The notes beneath the pieces are model-generated. The model did no database searches and had not been told where the DNA came from. It saw only the letters and a program-made list of their open reading frames with translations. From positions 1 to 7,252 of the forward strand of contig CALQBT020000134.1 in the NCBI GenBank assembly GCA_943328885.2: a stretch of DNA of 7,252 nt. Direction: 5' to 3'. A program made the position numbers and the translations under genes. Each line of letters starts with the position of its first letter. Within the stretch, counting starts at the first letter, position 1. This document shows positions 1 through 6,635 of this stretch, one piece after another. The stretch comes from Bordetella parapertussis. Lineage in GTDB: Bacteria > Pseudomonadota > Gammaproteobacteria > Burkholderiales > Burkholderiaceae_C.

Positions 1-201
1 AGAGAGACCGGCGAGCGCGCAACGACGGCGCAGCCGTGGTTGCCGGCACCCGCAAAGGTATTGGATCGATCGCATAAAACCATGCTCGAAGGTCTCGGCA
101 TGATGGTGTGGCAGCAAGGCTTCCCGCGTGCCGGCGCAGCCCTGCTAGACCCTACAGACGAAGAGCGTGGAGAAGGTCTTGAAGATTGGTTGAACCCTTG
201 A
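1..201 (+). CDS. C-terminal end of an unidentified protein (partial)
   Basis: Frame 1 is open from the window edge for 66 codons and stops at TGA 199-201. The translated tail is highly acidic near its end (DPTDEERGEGLEDWLNP). I do not recognise the family. Third-position G/C is only moderate and the last 15 codons are A/T-rich in that position, unlike the genes that follow, so the reading frame is uncertain. Another + frame is also open at the edge but stops at 75-77. If frame 1 is real, it ends 46 bp before the first acyl-CoA dehydrogenase gene on the same strand, close enough for co-transcription. An internal ATG at 82 could also start a 39-residue ORF, but no clear Shine-Dalgarno sequence precedes it. 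Confidence 0.35.
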   Translation, partial: RETGERATTAQPWLPAPAKVLDRSHKTMLEGLGMMVWQQGFPRAGAALLDPTDEERGEGLEDWLNP

Positions 202-247
202 CGTAGACTATGCTTGGCCTCACAGACAGTGCCTCACGGGAGACCGA

Positions 248-1426
248 ATGAACCTCGAACTCAGCCCAGAGCAGCTTGCGTTTCGCGACGAAGTGCGTGA
301 ATTCATCCGCCTGCGCCTGCCCGCCGAGATCCGCGATTGGCTTCGCAAAGGCAACCCCCCGCGCAAACAAGACACCGTGACCTGGCAGCGCATCCTCCAT
401 GAGCGGGGCTGGGCCGTGCCGCACTGGCCCAAGCAGTACGGTGGCTCGGAGCTTGGCCAGATGGAGCGGCTGATCCTGCTCGACGAGATCTTCCGCGCGC
501 CCGCGCCTGTGCCGCAGGTCTTCAACGTCACGATGCTCGGGCCGGTGCTGATGAAGTTCGGCACCCCGGCGCAGTGCGACTACTTTCTGCCCAAGCTCGC
601 CAAGCTCGACCTGTGGTTTTGCCAGGGTTTTTCCGAACCGGGATCGGGCTCGGACCTGGCATCGCTGCGCACCGCGGCGGTTCGTGTGCCGTCCGCCGAA
701 GGTGACCACTACATCGTCAACGGCCAAAAGATCTGGACCTCGACGGCCCATCTTGCCGACTGGGTTTTCGCGCTGGTGCGCACCAACAGCGAAGCCCGCA
801 AGCAAGAAGGCATCTCCTTCTTGCTGATCGACCTGAAGTCACCCGGCATCACGGTACGCCCCATCTTGTCGCTCGATGGCCAGCACCACCTCAACGAAGT
901 CTTCTTCGACGATGTGCGGGTGCCCGCGGCCAACCTGGTCGGCGAAGAAAACAAGGGCTGGAACTGCGCCAAGTTCCTGCTCGGCAACGAGCGCACCGGC
1001 ATCGCCAATGTTGGCCTGTGCCGTGAGCGGCTGGACTATGCGCGCGAGCTCGCCACGACCACCACGCAGGCTGGCCAGCGGCTGATCGACGACCCCAAGC
1101 TGGCCAGCGAACTCGCCACACTCGACGCCGAAGTGCGCGCGCTCGAGATCACGAACTGGCGCTTCCTGCTCACACCCAGCGCGCAGCAATCGCTGCCGGC
1201 CTTCGCGTCGATGCTCAAGCTCAAAGGGGTTGAACTGCAGCAGGATCTGGGCGCGCTGCTAGCCCGTCTCGACGGCCCAGCAGGCCTGGAGCGCCGCCCA
1301 GCCGAGGGCACGATGGCAGGCCATGGCCCGCTGACGCCGCGCTACTTTTACTCGCGTGCGGCCAGCATCTACGGTGGCTCGAGCGAAGTGCAAAAAGACA
1401 TCCTGGCCAAGGCCCTGGTCGGATAA
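248..1426 (+). CDS. Acyl-CoA dehydrogenase, catalytic (large, PimC-like) subunit of a probable heteromeric enzyme
   Basis: A 392-residue FAD-dependent acyl-CoA dehydrogenase, predicted cytoplasmic, which would oxidise an acyl-CoA to the 2,3-enoyl-CoA and pass electrons to ETF. The N-terminal helical domain covers about residues 1-120. The middle beta domain begins with FCQGFSEPGSGSD (124-136), followed by the flavin-contacting stretch YIVNGQKIWTST (155-166). The C-terminal helical domain contains LLGNERTGIA (244-253) and ends with IYGGSSEVQ (374-382). The MCAD-type catalytic Glu is replaced by Gly376, but Glu248 before the conserved Arg249 occupies the isovaleryl-CoA/long-chain dehydrogenase base position. 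This matches the catalytic subunits of alpha2beta2 enzymes such as the mycobacterial ChsE complexes. The ATG is preceded by GGGAG (238-242) with 5 bp spacing. The next gene starts 12 bp after the stop, as expected for a partner subunit. Length and motifs resemble PimC (pimeloyl-CoA dehydrogenase large subunit), but a steroid, terpenoid or cyclic substrate is equally possible, so no symbol is given. Confidence 0.9.
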   Translation: MNLELSPEQLAFRDEVREFIRLRLPAEIRDWLRKGNPPRKQDTVTWQRILHERGWAVPHWPKQYGGSELGQMERLILLDEIFRAPAPVPQVFNVTMLGPVLMKFGTPAQCDYFLPKLAKLDLWFCQGFSEPGSGSDLASLRTAAVRVPSAEGDHYIVNGQKIWTSTAHLADWVFALVRTNSEARKQEGISFLLIDLKSPGITVRPILSLDGQHHLNEVFFDDVRVPAANLVGEENKGWNCAKFLLGNERTGIANVGLCRERLDYARELATTTTQAGQRLIDDPKLASELATLDAEVRALEITNWRFLLTPSAQQSLPAFASMLKLKGVELQQDLGALLARLDGPAGLERRPAEGTMAGHGPLTPRYFYSRAASIYGGSSEVQKDILAKALVG

Positions 1427-1438
1427 GGCGGACAAGCG

Positions 1439-2575
1439 ATGAACTTCGAATTGAGCGACGAACAGCAACAACTGCAAGACAGCGTCGACCGTTTGCTGTC
1501 AGACCAGTACAGCTTCTTGCAGCGCCGCGCCATTGCCGCAGCCGCGCCGGGCCACAGCGCCGCCGTCTGGGGGCAACTGGCCGAAATGGGCATCACCGGG
1601 CTGCCGGTGGCGCAAGACGATGGCGGCTTTGGCGGCAAAGCGGTCGACCTGCTGCCGGTGATGCAAGCCTTCGGGCGGGCGCTGCTGCTCGAACCCTATC
1701 TCGCGACTTGCGTGCTGGGCGTCACCGCGCTGCAACAAGCCGCCGACGCCGCGACCCGGCAGCGCCTGCTGCCGGCGGTGGCCTCGGGCAACTTGTTGCT
1801 GGCCTGGGCGCACGACGAGCTCGGTGCACGCCATGCGCGCAGCTGGATCGAAACCCGCGCCACCCGGCAGAGCTCGGGCTGGGTGCTCGACGGCGTCAAG
1901 CACCAGGTGCTGCACGGCGGCGCGGCGCAGCAGCTGATCGTCAGCGCCCGCTTGTCCGGGGCGGCCGACGCCGCCAGCGGTCAGGCCCTGTTCCTGGTCG
2001 ACCCCCGCGCGGCCGGCGTTCAGCTTCGTGACCACTGGCTGGTCGACGACACGCCAGCTGCCGAGATCAGCCTGCACGGCGCCGCAGCGCTGCCGCTGGG
2101 CGACCCGACGGATTCGGCGCATGGCCGGGCCGCCATCGAAGCCACGCTGAACGCCGGCATCGCCGCGGTCTGCGCCGACATGGTCGGTGCGATGGAAGCC
2201 GCGCACAAGCTCGCGATCGACTACCTCAACACCCGCAAGCAGTTCGGCCGCCTGATCGGCGAGAACCAGGCGCTTCGCCACCGCGGCGCCGACATGCTCG
2301 TCAGCCTGGAGATCTGCCGCAGCATGGCGATCGCCGCGGCACTGGCCGTCGACAAACCGGACGGCGAAGAATCGGCCGCCGACCTGATGCGCGCCAAGCT
2401 CGTGATCGGCCGCCACAGCCGGCTGCTGTGCCAGCACGCGATCCAGATGCACGGCGGCATCGGCATGACCGAAGAGTACGCAGTGGGGCATTACCTGCGG
2501 CGCGTCCACGTGCTGGACCAGTTGTTCGGCGACAGCGACGCGCAGGCTGCGCGGCTGGCCCAGCGCCTGGGATGA
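1439..2575 (+). CDS. Acyl-CoA dehydrogenase-fold partner (small, PimD-like) subunit, probably non-catalytic
   Basis: A 378-residue protein of the acyl-CoA dehydrogenase fold. Family hallmarks are the N-terminal MNFELSDEQQQLQDSV, LNTRKQFGRLIGENQALRH (263-281) and QMHGGIGMTEEY (336-347). Both known catalytic-base positions are lost: by alignment, Gly240-Ile241 replace the Thr/Glu-Arg pair (MCAD 255-256), and Gly364 in QLFGDSD (361-367) replaces the MCAD-type Glu. The middle-domain flavin/substrate motif, usually T/SEPxAGSD, is degenerate here (AWAHDELGARH, 122-132). This suggests a structural or flavin-sharing beta subunit that works with the protein encoded 12 bp upstream, as in ChsE1-ChsE2, Scd1AB or PimCD-type enzymes. 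An AAGGCGGA Shine-Dalgarno-like sequence (1425-1432) overlaps the stop of the upstream gene, which suggests translational coupling. Alanine content is high, as is common in this subunit type. A stand-alone active dehydrogenase is unlikely. Confidence 0.88.
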   Translation: MNFELSDEQQQLQDSVDRLLSDQYSFLQRRAIAAAAPGHSAAVWGQLAEMGITGLPVAQDDGGFGGKAVDLLPVMQAFGRALLLEPYLATCVLGVTALQQAADAATRQRLLPAVASGNLLLAWAHDELGARHARSWIETRATRQSSGWVLDGVKHQVLHGGAAQQLIVSARLSGAADAASGQALFLVDPRAAGVQLRDHWLVDDTPAAEISLHGAAALPLGDPTDSAHGRAAIEATLNAGIAAVCADMVGAMEAAHKLAIDYLNTRKQFGRLIGENQALRHRGADMLVSLEICRSMAIAAALAVDKPDGEESAADLMRAKLVIGRHSRLLCQHAIQMHGGIGMTEEYAVGHYLRRVHVLDQLFGDSDAQAARLAQRLG

Positions 2576-2667
2576 TCGCTTGAGCGGGTGCGGCGACCAG
2601 CGGCATCGGCTGCGCGCCGACCGGGTCAGCCCCGATGGCCGGGCAGCATCGCGGCGGCTATGATTGT

Positions 2668-2688
2668 TGGTCCAACCATTGAATTTCA
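2668..2688 (+). promoter_or_regulatory. Bipartite operator-like element before the CoA ligase gene (copy 1)
   Basis: Two inverted repeats lie side by side in an A/T-rich patch of an otherwise G/C-rich gap. The first is TGGT-CCA-ACCA (2668-2678) and the second is TGAA-T-TTCA (2680-2688). Their centres are 11 bp apart, about one helical turn. The first repeat fits TNGTNNNACNA, the operator pattern of FadR-subfamily GntR regulators. A TATGAT -10-like hexamer sits just upstream at 2659-2664, with no good -35, so a bound regulator would cover the likely transcription start and act as a repressor (inference). A matching copy lies at 6575-6596 in reverse orientation. No regulator gene is visible in the window. 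Confidence 0.65.
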
Positions 2689-2696
2689 TCCTCTGC

Positions 2697-2700
2697 AGGT
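2697..2700 (+). promoter_or_regulatory. Weak Shine-Dalgarno AGGT deciding the ligase start
   Basis: AGGT lies 7 bp before the ATG at 2708. It is a partial match to AAGGAGGT, but it is the only one properly spaced for any start in this frame. It favours 2708 over the GTG at 2588 and the ATG at 2660, both of which would place the operator-like element inside the coding sequence. Confidence 0.35.
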
Positions 2701-2707
2701 CAACGGC

Positions 2708-4237
2708 ATGAGCTCTCCTTCCATCTACTTGGACGACCGCGCCACCCCGCGCGAGGCCGTGCTACTGCAAGGCCGGCGCGCGGCCAGCGGTTTTGACGCG
2801 CTCGGTGTTCGCGAAAGCGACACCGTCGCACTGCTGCTGCGCAACGACTTCGCCTTCTTCGAAGTGCAGCAGGCCGCCGCCGCGCTGGGGGCCTACGCGG
2901 TGCCGATCAACTGGCACGGCAAGGCCGACGAGGTGCGCTACATCCTCGAAGACGCCGCGCCAAAGGTGCTGGTCGCCCATGCCGACCTGCTGGCACCGCT
3001 GCGCGAGCAGATCCCACAACACATCAAGGTCCTCGTCGTGCCCACGCCGCCCGAAGTACAGCAGCGCTACGGCCTGGCCGCCGAGGCCACGGCGCCAGCG
3101 CCCGGCGACACCGTCTGGTCAGACTGGTGCGCCGGTTTCGAGCCCTGGAGCGGTGCGGCCAAACGCAGCCGTGCGACGATGATCTACACCTCGGGCACCA
3201 CCGGACACCCGAAAGGCGTGCGGCGCGACGCCGCAACGCCTGAGCAGTCGGTCGCCTATGTGGAGATGCTGGCGCGGGTCTACGGCATCGCGCCCGGGGT
3301 GCGGGCCTTGATCGCGGGTCCGCTCTACCACGCGTCACCGAACGCCTACGGTCGCCAAGCGCTGGGTGCCGCCGAGTTGCTGGTGCTGCAGTCGAAGTTC
3401 GACCCCGAGGAAACGCTGGCCGCGATCGCCACGCACCGCATCACCCATGCGGTGATGGTGCCGACGATGTTTGTTCGCCTGCTCAAGCTGCCGGCCGAGG
3501 TTCGCGCGCGCTACGACGTGAGCTCGCTGCAGTGGGTCACGCACACCGGCGCGCCCTGCCCGGTCGAGGTCAAAAAGGCCTTGATGGACTGGTGGGGGCC
3601 CGTGGTCTACGAGACCTACGGCGGCTCCGAGGTGGGCACCGCCACGCTGACGACGCCCACCGACTGGCTGGCTTACCCGGGCAGCGTCGGTGTGCCAACG
3701 CCTGGCACACGCCTGGCTTTCTACAGCGAGGACGGCCGCCAACTCAAGGAGGGCGAGATCGGCGAGATCTTCATGCGGGTGCCGTGCTACGCCGATTTCA
3801 GCTACCTGAACCACCCGGAAAAGCGTGCCAGCGTCGAGCGTGACGGCCTGATCAGCTGCGGCGACATCGGCTACCTCAAGGACGGCCACCTCTACCTGTG
3901 CGACCGGCGCTCCGACATGGTGATCTCGGCAGGCACCAACATCTATCCGGCCGAGATCGAGATGGTGTTGCTGCAGATGCCCGGGGTGCAAGACTGCGCG
4001 GTATTCGGCATCCCCGACGAGGAGTTCGGTGAGTCGTTGGCTGCCGCGGTCGAGGCCATGCCCGGCGCCGAGTTGACGGCCGAGCAAGTGCGGGCCTACC
4101 TCGCCATCCGCCTGGCGAAGTACAAAGTGCCACGCCGGGTGGATTTCCACGCCGCGCTGCCGCGCGAGGACAGCGGCAAGATCTTCAAGCGCCACCTGCG
4201 CGAGCCGTTCTGGCAGGCCTCGGGCCGCAAAATCTGA
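2708..4237 (+). CDS. AMP-forming acyl-CoA synthetase/ligase (ANL superfamily)
   Basis: A 509-residue adenylating enzyme that converts a carboxylic acid, ATP and CoA to acyl-CoA, AMP and PPi in the cytoplasm. Motifs, numbered from the ATG at 2708, are the phosphate-binding loop YTSGTTGHPKG (160-170), YETYGGSE (301-308), SCGDIGYLKDGHLYLCDRRS (383-402), the hinge region DMVISAGTNIYPAEIE (403-418), and the C-terminal catalytic Lys491 in REDSGKIFKR (486-495). The full adenylation domain and C-terminal lid are intact. The frame extends upstream to a GTG at 2588, but those 40 residues (arginine/alanine/proline-rich, then IEFHPLQVNG) look non-conserved and overlap the operator-like element, so 2708 is preferred. 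The N-terminus is compact: the usual TYxEL segment before the LGVRESDTVALLLRND region is not recognisable. Neighbouring acyl-CoA dehydrogenases suggest that the product enters beta-oxidation-like shortening. Fatty, aromatic-side-chain or steroid-side-chain acids are all possible substrates. Confidence 0.9.
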   Translation: MSSPSIYLDDRATPREAVLLQGRRAASGFDALGVRESDTVALLLRNDFAFFEVQQAAAALGAYAVPINWHGKADEVRYILEDAAPKVLVAHADLLAPLREQIPQHIKVLVVPTPPEVQQRYGLAAEATAPAPGDTVWSDWCAGFEPWSGAAKRSRATMIYTSGTTGHPKGVRRDAATPEQSVAYVEMLARVYGIAPGVRALIAGPLYHASPNAYGRQALGAAELLVLQSKFDPEETLAAIATHRITHAVMVPTMFVRLLKLPAEVRARYDVSSLQWVTHTGAPCPVEVKKALMDWWGPVVYETYGGSEVGTATLTTPTDWLAYPGSVGVPTPGTRLAFYSEDGRQLKEGEIGEIFMRVPCYADFSYLNHPEKRASVERDGLISCGDIGYLKDGHLYLCDRRSDMVISAGTNIYPAEIEMVLLQMPGVQDCAVFGIPDEEFGESLAAAVEAMPGAELTAEQVRAYLAIRLAKYKVPRRVDFHAALPREDSGKIFKRHLREPFWQASGRKI

Positions 4238-4330
4238 AGTCCGCTGCTGCTGCGAAGGCGCGGCTGAACGACAAAAAAGCAGCGCTGCAGAGATCGCCCG
4301 TGATCACCCGCGACAAACACAAGCCGAAGC

Positions 4331-4346
4331 GGATCGCCAGCGATCC
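4331..4346. repeat. Perfect 7-bp inverted repeat in the ligase-dehydrogenase gap
   Basis: GGATCGC and GCGATCC are separated by CA. The repeat lies 17 bp before the Shine-Dalgarno of the next gene. It could be an operator or a small hairpin (6-bp stem, 4-base loop). There is no following T-run, so it is not a standard terminator. The rest of the 138-bp gap (4238-4375) holds an A6 run at 4273-4278 and the self-complementary GCAGCGCTGC at 4279-4288, and nothing else I can assign. Confidence 0.3.
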
Positions 4347-4375
4347 CCTGCCCTGACTCATCCAAGGACCACGCG

Positions 4376-5515
4376 ATGAATTTCACCGAAGAACAGACTG
4401 CATTTCGCGACAGCGTGCGCCGCATGGTCGACAAGCATGTCGCGCCCATCGCCGCCGAGATCGACGAGACCGACCGTTTTCCATTGGAAATTGTCGAGCT
4501 CTTCGGCGAGATGGGTCTGATGCAGCTGTGGGTGCCCGAGGCCTATGGCGGCCCCGAAGGCAACCTGACGATGATGTGCATCGCCCGCGAGGAGATCTCG
4601 CGCGTCTCGCCGTCCTGCGGCTCGATCGCCGGGCTCAACACCATGTTCATCATGCCGCTGCTGCACTTCGGCACCGAGGCGCAGCGCCAGCGCTTTCTGC
4701 CCGTGATCGCCAAAGGCGGCGTGGTCACCGCGATCGCGATCTCCGAGCCGCAGGCCGGCTCGGATGTCAGCGCGATGACGACGCGCGCCGTGCGTGACGG
4801 CGACAGCTATGTGATCAACGGCCGCAAGCAGTGGTGCAGCTACGGCGTGGTGGCCGACCTCATCGTCGTGATGGCGCGCACCAGCGGCGACACCGGCTCG
4901 TCGGGCATCAGCGCCTTCGTCGTCGAGCCCAAGAAAACGCCCGGCATCAGCTTCGGCCGGCACGAGCGCAAGATGGGCTGGCGCGGCGCACCCAACACAC
5001 CGATCTTCCTGGACAACGTTCGTGTGCCGATCGAGAACATGGTGGGCGACGAGGGCAAGGGGTTCCGCGCCTCGATGCGCGCGCTCGACTTGAACCGACC
5101 CACCATCGGCGCGCAGTGCGTCGGCCTGGCGCAAGGCGCACTCGACGCGTCAGTGGCTTATGCCAAGGAGCGCAAGCAGTTCAAGCGCAGCATCGGCGAG
5201 TTCCAGGGCATCCAGTTCATGCTGGCCGACATGGCGATGAACATCGAGGCCGCCCGTGCCTTGGTCTACGAATGCGCGCGCGCCGGCGACGAAGCCAACT
5301 GGGCGCGCCTGAACACCACGGCCAGCATGGCCAAGTGTTTTGCCAGCGACATGGCGATGAAGGTGACCACAGACGCGGTGCAGATCTTCGGCGGCTACGG
5401 CTACACCAAGGATTACCCGGTCGAGCGCATGATGCGCGACGCCAAGCTGGCACAGATCTTTGAGGGCACCAACCAGATCCAGCGCATGGTGATCGCGCGC
5501 GAACTGCTGCGCTGA
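4376..5515 (+). CDS. Acyl-CoA dehydrogenase, conventional short/medium-chain type
   Basis: A 379-residue flavoprotein with all hallmarks of an active homotetrameric acyl-CoA dehydrogenase. It would make the 2,3-enoyl-CoA and reduce ETF in the cytoplasm. Visible motifs are [18 protein letters not shown] at the N-terminus, [16 protein letters not shown] (119-134) for flavin and substrate contact, [12 protein letters not shown] (146-157), [19 protein letters not shown] (239-257), [18 protein letters not shown] (263-280), [20 protein letters not shown] (336-355) and [16 protein letters not shown] (361-376). Glu363 is the MCAD-type catalytic base, and Arg241 is the conserved partner arginine. The ATG is preceded by AAGGA (4364-4368) at good spacing. 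It differs in catalytic-residue type from the pair at 248-2575, so it probably acts on another intermediate, for example a simple or branched short chain. Substrate specificity cannot be read from the sequence. Confidence 0.92.
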   Translation: MNFTEEQTAFRDSVRRMVDKHVAPIAAEIDETDRFPLEIVELFGEMGLMQLWVPEAYGGPEGNLTMMCIAREEISRVSPSCGSIAGLNTMFIMPLLHFGTEAQRQRFLPVIAKGGVVTAIAISEPQAGSDVSAMTTRAVRDGDSYVINGRKQWCSYGVVADLIVVMARTSGDTGSSGISAFVVEPKKTPGISFGRHERKMGWRGAPNTPIFLDNVRVPIENMVGDEGKGFRASMRALDLNRPTIGAQCVGLAQGALDASVAYAKERKQFKRSIGEFQGIQFMLADMAMNIEAARALVYECARAGDEANWARLNTTASMAKCFASDMAMKVTTDAVQIFGGYGYTKDYPVERMMRDAKLAQIFEGTNQIQRMVIARELLR

Positions 5516-5577
5516 GAGCGCGTGCGGGTTCAATCACCTCTCCCATCAACGCAACGACAAGCCTAGGACCACTGACC

Positions 5578-6546
5578 ATGCACCCGAACCGGCGCAACGC
5601 CCTTCAATCCGCACTCGGCCTGCTGGCCGCCAGCGCCTGGCCGGCCGCCTCGGCGCAGACCGGATACCCCAGCGCGCCGATCCGCTTCGTGATCCCCACA
5701 CCGGCCGGCGGCGGGCACGACAGCATGATGCGCCTGGTCGGCGCCAAACTCACCGAGGCCTGGGGCCAACCGACGCTGGTCGAGTCAAAGCCCGGCGCCA
5801 GCGGCGCGATCGCTACTGGCTTTGTCGCCAAGGCCGCGGCCGACGGCCACACGCTGCTGCTGGGCTACAGCGCCTTGCTGAGCAACCTGGTGCTGCAGCC
5901 CAACCCAGGCTACAAGCTGGCCGATCTGGTGCCGCTGTGCATGCTGGTGCTGTCGCCGCTCGCGCTCGGCGTGCGCTCGTCGCTGGGCATCAACACGCTG
6001 CAGGAATACGTCGCCTACGCCCGCCGTCACCCCAAAAAACTGAGCTATGGATCCTACGGCCAGGGTTCAGGCGGGCACTTCGTCGGCGAGCAACTCAACG
6101 CGGCGGCAGGCCTTGAGGTCCTGCATGTGCCTTACAAAGGCGAGGCGCCGGCGATACAGGACTTGCTGGGCGAACAGATCGACGTTGCGGTGGTGTCGTT
6201 GGGCGGGGTGTCGCGCCACCCGGGCAAGATCAAGCCACTCGCCGTCGCGAGCCCGTCGCGCTTCCCGATCTACAGGGACGTGCCGACATTCGCCGAGGCC
6301 GGCCTGCCGGAGGTCAACATGCCGGGCTGGGGCGCGGTCTTCGCGCCTGCGGCCACACCCAAGGCGGTGGTCAGCAAGCTGGTGGCCGAGCTCAACCGCG
6401 TGATCATGCTGCCCGAGGTCTCGGCGCGCATGCTTGAACTCGGCTTCGAGTCGGTGGGCTGGGGCCCCGACAAGCTCGCAGCCTTCATGTCCGAGCAAAC
6501 AGCGATGATCAAAGCGCTGGTCGACGCTGGCCGCGTCAAGCTGTAG
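5578..6546 (+). CDS. Bug-family (TctC-like) periplasmic solute-binding receptor
   Basis: A 322-residue extracytoplasmic receptor of the tripartite tricarboxylate transporter family, which is hugely expanded in Burkholderiales and typically binds carboxylates. The N-terminus is an export signal: basic MHPNRRNALQ, a hydrophobic core, and AASA before a likely cleavage site between residues 26 and 27. The twin Arg (5-6) only loosely resembles a Tat motif, so Sec export is as likely. Family signatures include PIRFVIPTPAGGGHDSMM (34-51), EAWGQPTLVESKPGASGAIA (60-79), AKAAADGHTLLLG (84-96), HVPYKGEAPAIQDLLGEQID (183-202) and MPGWGAVFAPAATPKAVV (248-265). A Shine-Dalgarno-like TAGGA lies at 5564-5568. 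The gene starts 62 bp after the dehydrogenase stop, which is compatible with an operon. No membrane subunits (TctA/TctB) are visible, as is common for orphan Bug proteins. The neighbours suggest that it captures the acid activated by the ligase; this is inference. Confidence 0.92.
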   Translation: MHPNRRNALQSALGLLAASAWPAASAQTGYPSAPIRFVIPTPAGGGHDSMMRLVGAKLTEAWGQPTLVESKPGASGAIATGFVAKAAADGHTLLLGYSALLSNLVLQPNPGYKLADLVPLCMLVLSPLALGVRSSLGINTLQEYVAYARRHPKKLSYGSYGQGSGGHFVGEQLNAAAGLEVLHVPYKGEAPAIQDLLGEQIDVAVVSLGGVSRHPGKIKPLAVASPSRFPIYRDVPTFAEAGLPEVNMPGWGAVFAPAATPKAVVSKLVAELNRVIMLPEVSARMLELGFESVGWGPDKLAAFMSEQTAMIKALVDAGRVKL

Positions 6547-6556
6547 CGGGCGCTAC
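6543..6556. repeat. Inverted repeat overlapping the receptor stop codon
   Basis: GTAGCG and CGCTAC are separated by GG and span the TAG stop of the Bug receptor (6544-6546). The RNA could form a 5-bp stem with a GGGC loop. No T-run follows, so termination here would at best be partial. It separates the receptor gene from the operator-like element 19 bp downstream. Confidence 0.25.
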
Positions 6557-6574
6557 CAGCAAGCCCGGATATTG

Positions 6575-6595
6575 TGAAATTCAATGGTGTTACCA
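6575..6595 (-). promoter_or_regulatory. Bipartite operator-like element before the SnoaL-like gene (copy 2, inverted)
   Basis: This holds the same two inverted repeats as at 2668-2688 but in the opposite orientation: TGAA-A-TTCA (6575-6583) and TGGT-GTT-ACCA (6585-6595), again with centres 11 bp apart. Read on the minus strand from 6596 to 6575, it matches 2667-2688 at 19 of 22 bases, and the only differences are the three spacer bases of the TGGT-N3-ACCA repeat. It lies 40 bp before the ATG at 6636. A weak -10-like TATTGT (6570-6575) abuts it. Shared control of this gene and the ligase by one dimeric regulator is the simplest reading. Confidence 0.65.
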
Positions 6596-6635
6596 AAATG
6601 TTGAACGACCCGGTCTTTCATGGAGCTTCGCGCCA

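Noticed and set aside
198..214. TTGACG followed by TATGCT as a promoter for the first dehydrogenase gene
   Set aside because: The hexamers are only 5 bp apart, so they cannot be a normal -35/-10 pair, and no dyad like those at 2668 or 6575 is present.
214..224. TTGGCCTCACA as a third copy of the operator-like element
   Set aside because: It lacks the TGGT/ACCA dyad arms and the adjoining TGAAWTTCA repeat. The resemblance is limited to TTGG.
1499..2689. A 396-codon open frame on the minus strand
   Set aside because: It lies antisense to the small dehydrogenase subunit, has no family motif, and is rich in Arg, Ala, Gly and His in low-complexity style, as expected for the shadow of a high-GC gene.
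4273..4288. A6 run next to the self-complementary GCAGCGCTGC, as a minus-strand terminator
   Set aside because: A 10-base palindrome without a spacer gives only about three stem pairs once a loop is allowed, and there is no minus-strand gene here to terminate.
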